A DNA stretch of 64,000 nt from a virus. The stretch spans positions 62,001 through 126,000 of the IMG/VR virus record IMGVR_UViG_3300036985_006248. One strand, 5' to 3'. A program made the translations under genes and the position numbers. The notes beneath the pieces were generated by a model. The model made no database searches. It had not been told where the DNA came from and was given only the letters and a program-made list of their open reading frames with translations. This document shows, piece after piece, positions 45,593 to 54,858 of the stretch. Position 1 is the first letter of the stretch. Every line of letters begins with the position of its first letter.

Positions 45593-45877
45593 TTATTCTT
45601 CGCTGTTATTGTCTACTACTTCTTTCAGAAGCGGAATAGAAATATTTTCTGGGAGGTTATCAACAAATGCTTGGAATGCACTAACTGGAATTTGTGTTTC
45701 TTCTAAAACTTCCAAAAAGTCCATTAGGGCTTCTTTTGAAACTGTTTCATTAGTCACACCATATCCTGCCACATATCCTTCTAGAAGAGTATCTAATTGA
45801 TCTTTTTCTTCAGATACTGTTTCCATTTCTTCGGAAATAATTTGTTTTAATTGCTTTTTAGAGATTTGCATTTTCAT
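45593..45877 (-). CDS. Tagged acidic protein
   Basis: 94 residues starting MKMQISKKQLKQIISEEMET, one of the shared N-terminal tags. The rest is acidic and helical (EALMDFLEVLEETQIPVSAF). It lies between two terminators as a single-gene unit. Virion packaging is inference. Confidence 0.68.
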   Translation of the reverse strand: MKMQISKKQLKQIISEEMETVSEEKDQLDTLLEGYVAGYGVTNETVSKEALMDFLEVLEETQIPVSAFQAFVDNLPENISIPLLKEVVDNNSEE

Positions 45878-45894
45878 TCCTTATAAACCTAAAA

Positions 45895-45926
45895 CACCGG
45901 CACACCTTTTTACGGGGATGCCGGTG
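45895..45926 (-). terminator. Rho-independent terminator
   Basis: CACCGGCA / TGCCGGTG stem followed by TTTTA on the minus strand, just past the acidic repeat protein gene. Confidence 0.85.
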
Positions 45927-45952
45927 AGCTTAGGAAATAATACTATGATTTG

Positions 45953-46759
45953 TTATACCTTCTTCTTGTTGCCGCCCAACGTTGCTAAATTCTTTCCACC
46001 GTGCGTTACGGAGTGTACTGCCTTGGCCGGAAGGTCTTCCATCTTGTGACCACCACTTCCACCTTTTTCGCCCTTGCCCATCTTCATATCGGCATGACCC
46101 TTAAACGTATCGTGCTTATTCTTGCCTTGTTTCAAGAGAGGACCACCACCTTTTGCATCCGTGGCTTCATCTAACTCTTCTTTTTTTTCTTTCTTCTTTT
46201 TGTCCTTCTTTGCCTTCATCTTTTCCTTAACGGACATTTTCTTTTTTTTTGCTTCAGAGATAAGACGTGCAGTAACGCGGGCTAGAACTGTTTCAACAAG
46301 GTTATCTTCTGATAATTCTTGTGTTTCTTCCATTTCATCTTCTTCGCCTTCTTCTTCGCCTTCTTCTTCGCCTTCTTCTTCGCCTTCTTCTTCGCCTTCT
46401 TCTTCGCCGCCTTCAAGGTCGTGCATTTCTTCACCACCTTCTTCAGCGTTTTCTTCTTGGCTTTCTAATTCAACTTCAATGCCCATTGAGTCGGCTAGAG
46501 CTTGGACAGCAGCTTCAAATGCTGCTTGCTTTTCCGGGTCTGCTTCGCCACCAACTTCAATTGTCTCGCCACCCATTTCATCGCCCATACCCATTTCTTC
46601 GCCTGCTGGTAAGGCTGCGGGAGCGGCTTCTGGACCCATTTCTTCCGGTGGAGCCATCGTGTTCATTTCATCGATGCGTGTTTTACCGAGTGATTCTATG
46701 TTAGCTAACTTCATAAAACGACGGATTTGTGTTTCCGACAGTAATTGTTTCTTGTTCAT
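45953..46759 (-). CDS. Acidic EEG-repeat protein with phage-type tag
   Basis: 268 residues. It starts MNKKQLLSETQIRRFMKLAN, a tag I recall from proteins of environmental phages. The middle is a (EEEG)n tract from a 12-bp DNA repeat; flanks are Met/Gly/Pro-rich. The C-terminal part is Lys-rich (KMSVKEKMKAKKDKKKK) and Gly/His-rich. The charge split suggests a scaffold or packaged protein. AGGAGA precedes the ATG. Confidence 0.7.
   Translation of the reverse strand: MNKKQLLSETQIRRFMKLANIESLGKTRIDEMNTMAPPEEMGPEAAPAALPAGEEMGMGDEMGGETIEVGGEADPEKQAAFEAAVQALADSMGIEVELESQEENAEEGGEEMHDLEGGEEEGEEEGEEEGEEEGEEEGEEDEMEETQELSEDNLVETVLARVTARLISEAKKKKMSVKEKMKAKKDKKKKEKKEELDEATDAKGGGPLLKQGKNKHDTFKGHADMKMGKGEKGGSGGHKMEDLPAKAVHSVTHGGKNLATLGGNKKKV
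46337..46410 (-). repeat. 12-bp minisatellite
   Basis: About six copies of GGCGAAGAAGAA encode GEEE units inside the acidic protein gene. Copy number probably varies by slippage. Confidence 0.8.
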
Positions 46760-46848
46760 GTATTATCTCCTAAAATAATTTGTTGGAACAAATTTAAAAT
46801 AAATAGTCATATTAACTACAAAACGTACATATTTTTACAGATATATTA

Positions 46849-47097
46849 CTACTTTAACTTAGCACCAAGCCGTATATTGAGCTTGTTTAAAGCACCTTCT
46901 TCTAGCTGTTTCACTCTAACAAACGAACAATTTAGTCGCTTTGCTACGTCTCTCAGAGTCAGGTCATCATTTTTGTCTATTGTAATTAGTGAACAGTTTA
47001 GATCTTCTTCATAATTTATCCATTTTCTACAATCTTTGTTTGGACATGAAACATTTAACTTGGTGCAAGCATCTACACAACTCTTATGTACAGTCAT
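46849..47097 (-). CDS. Small sigma-region-4-like protein with zinc site
   Basis: 82 residues. CPNKDCRKWINYEEDLNC is a Cys cluster; LTLRDVAKRLNCSFVRVKQL then EEGALNKL closely follows sigma-70 region 4 (LTL.EI...LGVS..RV.QIE..AL.KL). It may bind -35 DNA or RNA polymerase and act as a phage transcription regulator. ATGA-coupled to the next gene. Confidence 0.78.
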   Translation of the reverse strand: MTVHKSCVDACTKLNVSCPNKDCRKWINYEEDLNCSLITIDKNDDLTLRDVAKRLNCSFVRVKQLEEGALNKLNIRLGAKLK

Positions 47098-47414
47098 AAA
47101 TCAGGATTCTCGCTTTCAATTAGGTCAAATATGTTTTCAATCTCTTCTTCGTTAAGCGCAAAGTTCTTAATAGTTTGTCCTTCTTCTTTTCTATCGCGCT
47201 TTCTAGAATGTTTCTTAGCTTTGCTTAAGTCTTTTGCTAATATTTCATCCATGAAATTTCTTAAATGGACATTGTTTGTAAGGTACGCTGCAATAATATG
47301 CTTAATGAAAGTAGATTGCCCCATACGATCATAAAATAATGCTATCTTAAAACGAGCATGGACGTCATCGTCTATACTGAATATAAGCTGCTTTTCTTTA
47401 CTATTATCTCGCAT
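47094..47414 (-). CDS. Ribbon-helix-helix-like protein
   Basis: 106 residues. LIFSIDDDVHARFKIALFYD then FIKHIIAAYL fits the strand-helix-helix of ribbon-helix-helix DNA-binding proteins. A Lys/Arg-rich C-terminal part follows (AKKHSRKRDRKEEG). Coupled to the sigma-like gene, so both may be regulators. Confidence 0.65.
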   Translation of the reverse strand: MRDNSKEKQLIFSIDDDVHARFKIALFYDRMGQSTFIKHIIAAYLTNNVHLRNFMDEILAKDLSKAKKHSRKRDRKEEGQTIKNFALNEEEIENIFDLIESENPDL

Positions 47415-48426
47415 GGTTTAGTATGTGTGGGGAACTTTCTAATTGGCCCGCTGAACTTTGTTTAATAAAAGTTGCTTTGCAACGTAATTCTTTTATATTT
47501 CTGGATCCGCTATAGGAAAATCCACTGCGGACATTTCGCAGAAGGTCGTCCAATACATCTTTTACTTTCCCCTTATTTTGTACTCTATGAGATACACCCT
47601 CGAAAGAAGAATAGCTACCTTTCCAATCAATTTGCGCTTCTTTACTAGCCATTCCTCTATAAGTTTTATGATAACCCATAGAGTCCATATGTAGTTCACC
47701 GGGAGTTTCATCAGTGCCCGCTAAAAGAGAGCCCAACATTACAAAATCTGCTCCAGCGGCCAAAGACTTTACTATATCGCCAGACGTTTTTATTCCCCCA
47801 TCAGCAATGAGAGCCGATTCATTAGCCGCATTGGAACAAAGCATCACGGAACTTAACGTTGGAATCCCATGACCAGTTTGAATTCTGGTCGAGCAGATAC
47901 TTCCCCCGCCTATACCTACACGTACACTGTTTGCCCCCCAGTGACTTACACGCTCAAACCCTTCCAGAGTAGCCACATTCCCGGCCATTATGTGGATAGA
48001 AGAACCTAACTTGTTTCGTAAGTTCTTTAGAGCGTTCTTAACACTTATATGATCTCCATGTGCTACGTCTACACATATAACATTTGCGCCGTCCTGAACG
48101 AGTGCAGCGGCTCTTTCTAGATAATCTCCCGTGACGCCTATAGCAGCCCCGACGTTCTTAGCCCCAAGCAAGATAGCACTAACAACTAAATCTGCCTGCT
48201 CTTCAAGGGTGTTGTAACGATGAATAACTCCTAGACCGCCCGCTGCACTTAGTGCTACTGCCATGGTGGCAGAGGTCACTGTATCCATGGGACTCGATAT
48301 AATTGGGATCTCAAGTTTTATATTTCCAAGATAAGAAGATAAATCTACTTCGCTTCTTGAAGAGATATCGCTATATTTTGGTTCTAGTAGCACGTCGTCG
48401 AAGCAAACAGTTTCTTGGAAAGTCAT
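47404..48426 (-). CDS. IMP dehydrogenase / GMP reductase family enzyme, no CBS domains
   Basis: 340 residues. GIGGGSICSTRIQTGHGIP carries the catalytic Cys loop, ADGGIKTSGDIVKSLAAGAD and VMLGSLLAGTDETPGE bind phosphate, and YRGMASKEAQ is the flap start. Length and lack of CBS domains fit GMP reductase or a minimal IMPDH. It would shift purine flow between IMP, XMP and GMP, next to a PurA/PurZ-like enzyme. I cannot decide between the two reactions. It overlaps the ribbon-helix-helix-like gene by 11 bp. Confidence 0.88.
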   Translation of the reverse strand: MTFQETVCFDDVLLEPKYSDISSRSEVDLSSYLGNIKLEIPIISSPMDTVTSATMAVALSAAGGLGVIHRYNTLEEQADLVVSAILLGAKNVGAAIGVTGDYLERAAALVQDGANVICVDVAHGDHISVKNALKNLRNKLGSSIHIMAGNVATLEGFERVSHWGANSVRVGIGGGSICSTRIQTGHGIPTLSSVMLCSNAANESALIADGGIKTSGDIVKSLAAGADFVMLGSLLAGTDETPGELHMDSMGYHKTYRGMASKEAQIDWKGSYSSFEGVSHRVQNKGKVKDVLDDLLRNVRSGFSYSGSRNIKELRCKATFIKQSSAGQLESSPHILNHAR

Positions 48427-48471
48427 TTTTTGTCCTGTTCTAAAGTACGTTTGAGATGTCCTGCTATAAAA

Positions 48472-48723
48472 TCAAATACCGGAGTTTCTTGAAATTTCAT
48501 CGGCTCTCCGTCCTTCACTGCACTTAGGACAATATAGGTCTACCCGCTTATCAGCATTAAATACCTCTACATACCACGTCATCACCATCATTTTATTTTT
48601 CTTGTCGAAAGGCTCATTACATTCCTTGCAAGAAGTTGGCATACTGAGAATTAAAGCTGCCGACGTTGCCAACTTCTGTTCTAGCTTTTTCTTTTTGTTA
48701 CCCGTTCTTGATCGGTTACCCAT
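48472..48723 (-). CDS. Zinc-ribbon protein
   Basis: 83 residues. SCKECNEPFDKK and LYCPKCSEGRR form a double-CxxC ribbon; the basic N-terminus (RSRTGNKKKKLEQK) could touch nucleic acid. VMTWYVEVF between them is a conserved-looking strand. Confidence 0.68.
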   Translation of the reverse strand: MGNRSRTGNKKKKLEQKLATSAALILSMPTSCKECNEPFDKKNKMMVMTWYVEVFNADKRVDLYCPKCSEGRRADEISRNSGI

Positions 48724-48770
48724 GTTTTGTCTCGTATTCTTTTGGATTATAGAAGGACTTCCTGTTTAAT

Positions 48771-49580
48771 TCATATTTCATTATTTTTTTCTATTGTAAC
48801 AGTTTCTTTTGGCTCTGGCAAGGGAATAAGACTGAATGTTATAATGGCTTTTGATGCATCAACAACCTTTAGTTTGTTTCCAGAGCTATCATAAATATTA
48901 TAATTTTCATTAACATATTTTTCAAATTCTTTTGCTAGTTGATTTTTTTCTTCTGTCGATAATACTTCAATACCTTTTGATTTTTTATAAGCTTTGACAT
49001 ATTCAACTTCAGCAATGTTGATATGAGCTATGGCTGCTTTATAACCGGGTTCAACCATTTCTTTTTTCGTATAAATACTTGGCGGATATATTTTAGATTT
49101 AAAAACCAATGGCTCTTTGGAAGCCTTTAAATAGTCCTTTGTAGCTTCTTCTTTTTTAGCTATTGGATACTTTTGTGGCTCTTTTTTTACTGATTTATCA
49201 TATTGACCTGATATCGCATATCCACTTTTAATAAATTCACTATAATTAATATTAGAAATTCTAATAATTACAGTATTCGTGGCATTTTCGCCATTCTTTA
49301 TTATATTTGCGAATGCTCTATGTCTACCTTCGTGTGAAGTAACTGTTCCTATTTCATTTATGTTTAGTAAAAGTTCTCCTGCTCGTGCTTCAGAATATTC
49401 CAATGGTCGTGTTTTTTGATCGTGCCTTAGCATATCCATAACATCTTCGTTGGTAGTTAATTCAAGAAAATCTCTAGAAGGCATTCTTACTAAAATTTCA
49501 TCATATCTTTCATTTTCTTTAAGAATGCCTTCTAATTCTTCTTTGATAACTTGTTTCAAATACTTTTTTGAAATTTTCAT
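48771..49580 (-). CDS. Tagged ParB-like protein
   Basis: 269 residues starting MKISKKYLKQVIKEELEGIL, the clearest copy of the shared tag. VTSHEGRHRAFANIIKNG resembles the G.HR..A motif of ParB/sulfiredoxin-type domains. The tag plus this domain suggest an ejected or virion-carried enzyme, but no nuclease or NTPase activity can be shown. Confidence 0.62.
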   Translation of the reverse strand: MKISKKYLKQVIKEELEGILKENERYDEILVRMPSRDFLELTTNEDVMDMLRHDQKTRPLEYSEARAGELLLNINEIGTVTSHEGRHRAFANIIKNGENATNTVIIRISNINYSEFIKSGYAISGQYDKSVKKEPQKYPIAKKEEATKDYLKASKEPLVFKSKIYPPSIYTKKEMVEPGYKAAIAHINIAEVEYVKAYKKSKGIEVLSTEEKNQLAKEFEKYVNENYNIYDSSGNKLKVVDASKAIITFSLIPLPEPKETVTIEKNNEI

Positions 49581-49593
49581 ATTTTATCTTGAA

Positions 49594-50034
49594 TTATTTA
49601 TGTCCTGTACTCCCGAAGCCTCCTGCGCCACGGGCATTATTAGGAATGTCAAAGACCTCAACCAATTCCAATTCGCTTTCATATACACGATTAACTGTGA
49701 ACTGAGCAACTTTATCGTGATGCTTTAAGTCAATATCTCTATCGGTGCCGTTATACAATATTACCCCCCACGGTCCTGTATAAAATGCATCAACTAGTCC
49801 AAGAGCAACAATTTTGCCTTTGCTGCTCATTCCACTACGACCACGAATGTCACACGACCAACCCTCTGGTGGCATAATAGAAACTCCTGTGGGGATAATA
49901 GCAGTTTGACCCTTCAATAATACCATATCACCATTTGGTAAATCAGCAAACAAATCATATGCTGCATCTTGTTGATGAGCCTTTACGGGAGGTTTTGCAG
50001 TGTTACTTAACGGCTTCCATTGTAGTTTTATCAT
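49594..50034 (-). CDS. dut: dUTPase
   Basis: 146 residues, standard length for the trimeric enzyme. QQDAAYDLFAD is motif 1, RGRSGMSSKG motif 2, GLVDAFYTGPWGVILYN motif 3, and RGAGGFGSTG motif 5. It converts dUTP to dUMP, which feeds ThyX and keeps uracil out of DNA. GAGGATATA precedes the ATG. Confidence 0.96.
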   Translation of the reverse strand: MIKLQWKPLSNTAKPPVKAHQQDAAYDLFADLPNGDMVLLKGQTAIIPTGVSIMPPEGWSCDIRGRSGMSSKGKIVALGLVDAFYTGPWGVILYNGTDRDIDLKHHDKVAQFTVNRVYESELELVEVFDIPNNARGAGGFGSTGHK

Positions 50035-50043
50035 TATATCCTC

Positions 50044-50229
50044 TTATTTAGTTCTTACAACATCGTAAAGTTGCTGATGAGTGGGTATGCCCCATCTTAA
50101 CGTTTCAAACTGAAAATATCCTGAATGTAATCCTTCATGTCCTTCAGCTTTGGCACAAAGTAATGTATCATACATGGGGTGGACTGTGCAACAGGTTTTA
50201 TTTTGTTTTAGTTTGTCTTTATTTTCCAT
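50044..50229 (-). CDS. Small Cys/His protein
   Basis: 61 residues; CCTVHPMYDTLLCAKAEGHE could be a zinc site. It begins just before the end of the paralogue gene (11-bp overlap). No family recognised. Confidence 0.6.
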   Translation of the reverse strand: MENKDKLKQNKTCCTVHPMYDTLLCAKAEGHEGLHSGYFQFETLRWGIPTHQQLYDVVRTK

Positions 50230-50473
50230 ATTTTCTCTCGTATTCTTGAATGGTTATTAACGTCAGATGTTCGAAAGCATATTTATCATAGTCCCCCGTG
50301 TACACATTTCTTTTCGAAAAATATAACTGGACATATCTATCAGCTAAAAGCTCATTATGCTTCCAATCTACAAACCCCATTACTAATACTGGCTCAGGGT
50401 AAGCTGGTTCCGCCACATGCAAAAATAACTCGCCAATTTTGATATCTTCAAAGGATATAGAATTATAACTCAT
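50219..50473 (-). CDS. IGELF paralogue, isolated copy
   Basis: 84 residues, ISFEDIKIGELFLHVAEPAY, VLVMGFVDWK, ending TIQEYERKYGK. The ISFEDIK start is shared with the first gene of cluster 1 (ISFEDIKVG). ATGA overlap with the neighbour. Confidence 0.72.
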   Translation of the reverse strand: MSYNSISFEDIKIGELFLHVAEPAYPEPVLVMGFVDWKHNELLADRYVQLYFSKRNVYTGDYDKYAFEHLTLITIQEYERKYGK

Positions 50474-50655
50474 TTTGCTCGTCTTTTTCTTTCCATGCCC
50501 CGCGTATATCTTTTCATTGATTCTTGAACAAACTCAAGATTTTTGATTGTGAGAACATCATGCTTCAAATCTTCCTTCAAATCGCTCATATCAAAAAGGA
50601 TGTCTGTTCTTAGAATGTCTAAACGGCGAGGACGATAATTATTTTGGTAACCCAT
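50470..50655 (-). CDS. Small basic protein
   Basis: 61 residues, MGYQNNYRPRRLDILRTDIL and a basic end (YTRGMERKRRAK). It sits between the polymerase gene and the paralogue. Possibly nucleic-acid binding. Confidence 0.6.
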   Translation of the reverse strand: MGYQNNYRPRRLDILRTDILFDMSDLKEDLKHDVLTIKNLEFVQESMKRYTRGMERKRRAK

Positions 50656-50676
50656 TATTTAGCTCCGCTGCTGCCT

Positions 50677-53600
50677 TCAGCCTAACAATTTAAACGTATG
50701 CTTAATACTTCTTGTACTAAATCCCCAAGTATCATCGTATTGTAACTTTCCTAGATATGGTCGGTTAAGCCAAATCTTATCACGCTTTGGGTCAACCCCC
50801 CAGCATTTAATATTGGTAAGTTTATTTGTAATATCTGTAGTTTCTAGAATCCAGAATATCTTGCCGTTTTTTGTTTTCTTCTCAGTAATTTTACGTGGGA
50901 TAAACCATACTACCTCACCCAATGATGGGTCATAATCACCAATCGGTGGAATATATTTATCTTCAATGCTTTTTAAAGTCGCCGGGTCGAGCACAAGATT
51001 AATTGGATAAACTCCCGATAGCGAGACAAGATTTTCAATAGTTTCTTCCGTAGTAAAACTGCCTTCTGGCTTGTACTTGTCTATGTTCTCCAGCAGCTTC
51101 TTTGGTGTCTTTGGACGGTCAACCACTACTGCCGACCAAAAGTGTTTTAACCCAGTGAATCTCTTATCAACCAAAGAAGGCAAAGCGTTGCTTCTTGTTA
51201 AAGCGTCAAGGGCTTTTTTGTTTAACTTACTATAAATTATCTCTTCATTAAACAGCAGTTCCTCGACTGTCTTGAAAGGTCGATATTTCATTATTTCTGT
51301 CATGGCTGTATCTCCAAGTCCCTTAATAGATGACAGAGGTTGAATAAGTGTTTTATCGTCTAGGTTATCGACTTCCCATTTCGTACCTGAATTGTTGATA
51401 TCGAGTGGCTTGATGTTAAACCCATAGTATTTTGCTAGAGAAATAGCAGCTTCCTTTTTTTCCTCCGGTTCTTTATCGAGAAACGCCGCCGCCCATTCTG
51501 CTGGATGATGATGGAACAGGTAAGCACACTGATAAGAAATTATAGAATAACAGATAGCGTGTGATAAATTGAAACCGTACCCTGAAAAGAATTCCATAGT
51601 CTTCCAGAGATCGATACCGTTTTCTTCTGTTAATCCCTTCTCCACACACCCGTCAATAAACTTCTGATAAAGCTTAAGCTTGACTTGTGCTTCCTTGCCA
51701 GTTCCTTTCTTGGTGAGAACCTTCCGTAGTTCATTACCTTCATCTAGGGAAATGTTTTTACCAAGTTTGTGCGCTAACATGCTTAATTGCTCTTGGAAAA
51801 CTATGAATCCATGGGTTTCTTGCGTCACTTCTTTAATTAATGGATGAGCATATTTTATAGACTCAGGATTATTCTTAGCTAAGATATAATTCTCATGTAC
51901 GTTTGCCGATAAAGGACCGGGACGGAAGATAGAAGTAATGGCCGCGATATCTATGATGTTTTTTGGTTTAGCTAACATGCAGAATTTCTGAGCATTTTTG
52001 CTAGTGAACTGGAATGTTCCACAGAAGTTTCCTTCTTGGAAAATGTGTTCATAGACACCTTGGTCGTCTAGATTGATCTTTTCTGGATGGAGATTATCAT
52101 TGTAATACTTCTTGATATCCTCAAAGGTGGGCGTAGCAATGCCGTGGTGTCTTTTAAGAATGTGTTCAATCGCTGTTTCAATCATACGAAGAGAAGCAAG
52201 ACCAAGAATATCAAACTTGATAAACCCAAGTGGCTCTAAATGACGTACTGTTTGTCCTTCAGTCCAAGGGGTTTGTACAGTGCCACCACTATTGATTAGA
52301 GGCATCTTTTCATTGATATTATCTGCAAACAAAACTCCACCAGCATGGCGCGAAATAGAACGTACTTGCTTCTGCAAGTTTTCAACGTGTGTCGCAACAT
52401 GGGGATACTTTTTGATGTAAGCATTGAGTGCGGGACTGTGTTCCTTTAACTCTTCCCAAGTCGGTTCATATACACCAGCTATAATGCCGTGTATTTTCTT
52501 GCAAATAGGAGTAGCTTCGTTGAGCATCTTAGAAGTGACTTCGTTCACGTCTGTAAAAGGGATTTCGTATAACTTGCTAATATCTTTTACTAGAGAACGT
52601 GGCTTTAGAGTATTGTAGTTGGAAATAGGAACTACCGAGTTTTCTCCATACTCTTTGATAAGCAATTCCTTAATTGCCATAGGGTCGGAAACGTCAAAAT
52701 CGATATCGGGCATATCACTAAGATCTGTTTTGCGGATAAAACGTGAAAACTGTAATTTATACTTGATAGGGTCTATTTCTGTAATATTTAGCAAATATGA
52801 TACAAGAGAACCCGCTCCAGAACCACGGCCACCACCGCATAACTGTACTTCTTTGGACTTGTCGCTAATCTTCTTCATAGTCAAGAAGTATTTTGAGAAT
52901 CCACGGTCTTTAATGGTGTGAAGTTCTTCTTTTAATCTCTCAACGTAAGCGTTGTCTTTATAAAGCCCAGTGCTCTTTAACTTATCGACTGCCATTTTGG
53001 CTAATGCGGTATCTGCGGTTTCACCTTCGGGAACAACGAATGAAGGCAACTTAATGCTCGTATCGGGAATATAATTCTCAATACGGTTCTTAAGAATATC
53101 GTCTGTACGAGCAATAGACTCTTCGATAAGCTTATCATCATAGGAAAAGCCAAGGTTTTTTGAGAATAGTTTATAGGAGGCAAACAATTCATCGCCGTTC
53201 TTGGGATAAAGCTGATATTCCATCGCTTCTAGAGTAGAAGGCAGTGCGTCGATTTTAATTTCATTTCCACCCTTACCAGCCCAACCGAGCATCTTATAGA
53301 TTTCGCGGTCCTTCCACATATCCGGTGAAGGAAAGTGTGCATCACACGTACTGATGAGCTTGAAGCCTAGCTGTTTAGAAATATTGATGATATATTGATT
53401 AACAATGTGTTGCTCTTTGTAATTCGCCCACTGTAATTCACCATAAAAGCGATCACCAAAGATATCCATCATAGACTTAACAGTCTTTTCCATGGCAGCG
53501 TAAACAGCCCTTTCTCCCTTGTCGATATTATCCCAATAATCATTGGCTAACACTCCACCCAGACAGGCAGAACTGGCGATGAGTCCTTCGTTGTGCTTCT

Positions 53601-54114
53601 TGAGCATTTCATAATCCATACGTGGGTAGCGATAAAAGTTATCACCACGATATGAATCACTAACCAACTTGAAAAGATTGTTTAAACCAATCTGGTTTTG
53701 GGCTACCAACACCAAGTGCGAACGACGATTTAAGGTTGAACGAATGCCTTTCTTAGTTTCGCTTTCATTTTCGACAACTAGTCCAACATCGTCGTCAACA
53801 TGCTTTGCAAGCTTGGCGTCATCTTTGTGCTTGCTGTGTTCTCCCTTCCATTGAATTATGGATGGGTGGACGTATGCCTCAATACCATACATAACGCGAA
53901 AATCTTTACCTTCTTCTTTCATCTTCTTCGCCTTCATAAAAGCATAGCTAAAGCTATTGCAATTTCCATGCTCTGTAAAAGCAATACCTTGCAGTCCATT
54001 TTGAAAGCCGAAATCGATATGTTCTTCGGGATACCCGAGGCCATCAAAAATAGAATATGTAGTGTGCGTATGCAGGTTCACGAAAGGAATACTGGTCTTC
54101 TTGCGCTCTGACAT
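50677..54114 (-). CDS. dnaE: DNA polymerase III alpha subunit (DnaE-type)
   Basis: 1145 residues. LHTHTTYSIFDGL opens the PHP domain; DIDFDVSDP near residue 467 holds two catalytic aspartates of the C-family palm; SRHAGGVLFA (about 590), FKFDILGL-type, and LTKKGTG are polymerase core motifs. It is the phage replicase and needs a clamp and a clamp loader from the host or elsewhere in the genome. No 3'-5' exonuclease is present; a DnaQ-like gene lies 13 kb away. GGAGAAACA precedes the ATG. Confidence 0.97.
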   Translation of the reverse strand: MSERKKTSIPFVNLHTHTTYSIFDGLGYPEEHIDFGFQNGLQGIAFTEHGNCNSFSYAFMKAKKMKEEGKDFRVMYGIEAYVHPSIIQWKGEHSKHKDDAKLAKHVDDDVGLVVENESETKKGIRSTLNRRSHLVLVAQNQIGLNNLFKLVSDSYRGDNFYRYPRMDYEMLKKHNEGLIASSACLGGVLANDYWDNIDKGERAVYAAMEKTVKSMMDIFGDRFYGELQWANYKEQHIVNQYIINISKQLGFKLISTCDAHFPSPDMWKDREIYKMLGWAGKGGNEIKIDALPSTLEAMEYQLYPKNGDELFASYKLFSKNLGFSYDDKLIEESIARTDDILKNRIENYIPDTSIKLPSFVVPEGETADTALAKMAVDKLKSTGLYKDNAYVERLKEELHTIKDRGFSKYFLTMKKISDKSKEVQLCGGGRGSGAGSLVSYLLNITEIDPIKYKLQFSRFIRKTDLSDMPDIDFDVSDPMAIKELLIKEYGENSVVPISNYNTLKPRSLVKDISKLYEIPFTDVNEVTSKMLNEATPICKKIHGIIAGVYEPTWEELKEHSPALNAYIKKYPHVATHVENLQKQVRSISRHAGGVLFADNINEKMPLINSGGTVQTPWTEGQTVRHLEPLGFIKFDILGLASLRMIETAIEHILKRHHGIATPTFEDIKKYYNDNLHPEKINLDDQGVYEHIFQEGNFCGTFQFTSKNAQKFCMLAKPKNIIDIAAITSIFRPGPLSANVHENYILAKNNPESIKYAHPLIKEVTQETHGFIVFQEQLSMLAHKLGKNISLDEGNELRKVLTKKGTGKEAQVKLKLYQKFIDGCVEKGLTEENGIDLWKTMEFFSGYGFNLSHAICYSIISYQCAYLFHHHPAEWAAAFLDKEPEEKKEAAISLAKYYGFNIKPLDINNSGTKWEVDNLDDKTLIQPLSSIKGLGDTAMTEIMKYRPFKTVEELLFNEEIIYSKLNKKALDALTRSNALPSLVDKRFTGLKHFWSAVVVDRPKTPKKLLENIDKYKPEGSFTTEETIENLVSLSGVYPINLVLDPATLKSIEDKYIPPIGDYDPSLGEVVWFIPRKITEKKTKNGKIFWILETTDITNKLTNIKCWGVDPKRDKIWLNRPYLGKLQYDDTWGFSTRSIKHTFKLLG

Positions 54115-54133
54115 TGTTTCTCCTATACAAATA

Positions 54134-54841
54134 CTATACCACGTTAGTTTCTTCTTTCCAAATTTTTTTATTTATCAAAAGATAAATTGTGGTGCAAGAT
54201 ACATCATATTTTTTAGATAAAGATTTTGTTGTATTTCCTGATTCGTGTAATTGTCGTATTTCCCTAGCCTTACCCCAATCTAATTTAGACATAGGATTTA
54301 TTCTTTTTTTGGCTTTTTTTCTCATTAATTCTATAGTTTCGGCAGAGTGTTTTTTTCCATACATTGGATTCTTCTCGTTCTGTCTATTGCCTATAGCTTC
54401 TCTGATTTTTTGTTTGGTTGCATTCGTGAGCTTCTTGCCGTATGCCGGTGCGAGATGTCCCTTTTTTCCATACATCGGATTCCTCTCCCCAGAAACGTCT
54501 GCGTGATTTTCGCTTATTCTTTTTTTGGCATCTTCACTGTATTTAATGCCCAAAGTAGAACTCGCAATTTTACAGATGTTATATTCCGGCGTTAGAATGT
54601 CTAGAAAGTGCTGCTCTCTTAGTAACAAGCTATTGATATCAATTATTTCTTCTAGGACTTCGAATATAAAGTTTTCTTTTCCGTATTTGTCCCAAGCTCT
54701 TTGTAAATGATAATTACTATGGGTTTTGTTTTTTAATTCGCTAACGTGAGTAGAAAATCTATTTTTTATATCCACCGCGCTACCAATATAAAATTTACCA
54801 TTAATACGATTTGTTATTTTATAAATGCCAGATTTTTTCAT
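54134..54841 (-). CDS. GIY-YIG homing-type endonuclease
   Basis: 235 residues. GIYKITNRINGKFYIGSA is the GIY-YIG core; several NPMYGKK...AYGKK repeats and TIELMRKKAKK are NUMOD-type DNA-binding elements; a C-terminal helix-turn-helix (TTKSLSKKYDVSCTTIYLLI) follows. It sits next to the polymerase gene, a common insertion target for homing nucleases. Confidence 0.93.
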   Translation of the reverse strand: MKKSGIYKITNRINGKFYIGSAVDIKNRFSTHVSELKNKTHSNYHLQRAWDKYGKENFIFEVLEEIIDINSLLLREQHFLDILTPEYNICKIASSTLGIKYSEDAKKRISENHADVSGERNPMYGKKGHLAPAYGKKLTNATKQKIREAIGNRQNEKNPMYGKKHSAETIELMRKKAKKRINPMSKLDWGKAREIRQLHESGNTTKSLSKKYDVSCTTIYLLINKKIWKEETNVV

Positions 54842-54858
54842 GTTTCCAAGCCGCTAAA

